Below, piece after piece: positions 22,350 to 22,751 of a stretch of 22,751 nucleotides of DNA. Where the stretch lies: the NCBI GenBank assembly GCA_947600345.1, contig CANQGC010000011.1, positions 1 to 22,751 on the forward strand, written 5' to 3'. The notes beneath the pieces are model-generated. The model had not been told where the DNA came from and made no database searches. It saw nothing but the letters and a program-made list of their open reading frames with translations. Source of the stretch: an uncultured Clostridia bacterium (lineage in GTDB: Bacteria; Bacillota; Clostridia; Christensenellales; Aristaeellaceae). How positions within the stretch are numbered: position 1 is the first letter of the stretch; each line of letters opens with the position of its first letter. Made by a program: the position numbers and the translations under genes.

Positions 22350-22380
22350 CGAAGGTTGATAAAGGCGGAGGGAGAGCGGC

Positions 22381-22632
22381 ATGAGGAGCATACGAATCGC
22401 CGACACGACTCGGGAGGAGCGGGAGCGGATCGTCGCGGAATCCATCGGCAAGATCGACGCCGCGTGCGACGGCTGCAGTCCGGGCCTGGTCGAGATGTAC
22501 CAGGACTACATCGAGGGACGCAGGGAGCTGCGGGAGATCAACATGGCCTTCAACGCCCGCTACGTCTCCGGCATGACGGGCCCCGAGCGAGGCGGCTGCG
22601 CCTGGGCAGACGGGCGGAGCGCGGACGACTGA
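22381..22632 (+). CDS. Small conserved clostridial-type protein, unknown function
   Basis: The 83-residue product is acidic and helical. It has the pattern DTTREERERIVAES, IDAACDGCSPGL, EMYQDYIEGRRELREIN and MAFNARYVSG, which I associate with uncharacterised small proteins of Clostridia. The CDGC pair could bind metal. GGAGGGAG sits just before ATG 22381. It follows the phosphoesterase gene by 31 bases with no terminator between, so a shared transcript is likely. Confidence 0.65.
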   Translation: MRSIRIADTTREERERIVAESIGKIDAACDGCSPGLVEMYQDYIEGRRELREINMAFNARYVSGMTGPERGGCAWADGRSADD

Positions 22633-22646
22633 CGGCGGGGAAGCGG

Positions 22647-22664
22647 CGCCGGGCGCGCCCGGCG
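22647..22664. repeat. 18-bp perfect GC palindrome
   Basis: CGCCGGGCGCGCCCGGCG is its own reverse complement and can fold as a 7-bp hairpin with loop CGCG. It comes 14 bases after the last gene and may mark its transcript end, although no U-tract follows. Confidence 0.45.
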
Positions 22665-22670
22665 ATGCTT

Positions 22671-22751
22671 CGCCTTGGTAGCCGAAAAGGCGATAAGCAA
22701 CCCCCAGTTCAACTGGGGGTGAAAAAAACTTATAGGAAAAATGAACCTCCT
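22671..22751. mobile_element. Possible IS200/IS605-type element end at the window edge
   Basis: CGCCTT/AAGGCG (22671-22691) is followed by ACCCCCAGTT-C-AACTGGGGGT (22705-22725), a 10-bp arm inverted repeat, then an A-run and AACTTATAGG. The A-run sits on the wrong side for a plus-strand terminator. Subterminal hairpins with this look occur at IS200/IS605 ends, and repeated elements are where contigs break. No transposase is inside the window, so this is tentative. Confidence 0.35.

Overview
The window looks like an end-to-end contig from a Gram-positive, Clostridia-type bacterium, probably uncultured. The clues are strong AGGAGG-type ribosome binding sites, sigma-A-like promoters, a TnpV-family protein, a phage replisome-organizer domain and a Glu/Gln-type amino-acid ABC cassette. 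It opens with a poly-G run and ends in a hairpin resembling an IS200/IS605 terminus; both are common places for assemblies to stop. No taxon can be named from sequence reading alone.

Layout. (1) 1-2132 is AT-rich mobile debris: stacked hairpins, a replisome-organizer-like ORF, a protein with a sigma region 4-like tail, and TnpV. (2) 2165-8825 is a GC-richer cassette with its own consensus promoter and terminator. It holds a decayed ORF, a protein with two RpoA-CTD-like domains, a large protein with a sigma region 4-like helix-turn-helix, a ParB-like protein and an SNF2-type helicase. This is the most interesting unit, and I know of no named system with this gene set. (3) 8776-11905 holds a truncated HigA-like stub and two minus-strand AAA+ ATPases of the DUF4143 and DUF234 types. 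(4) 11906-12315 is non-coding, with terminator hairpins and overlapping inverted repeats. It ends in an exact 3' fragment of tRNA-Asn (from the anticodon loop to CCA), read here as the attachment site of a genomic island lying to its left. (5) 12316-22751 looks like ordinary high-GC chromosome: three genes of unknown function (two with signal peptides), a C39-like peptidase, an M20 amidohydrolase, a four-gene polar amino-acid ABC transporter, a YfcE-like phosphoesterase and a small conserved protein.

How the genes fit together. In the cassette, the alpha-CTD and sigma-4-like proteins could give promoter or DNA recognition, ParB could load or slide on DNA, and the SNF2 motor could translocate or remodel. 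That would suit defence or control of incoming DNA, but it is inference. In the chromosomal part, a binding protein, two permeases and an ATPase form one importer operon from a consensus promoter. A hairpin between the binding-protein gene and the permease genes probably sets the expression ratio.
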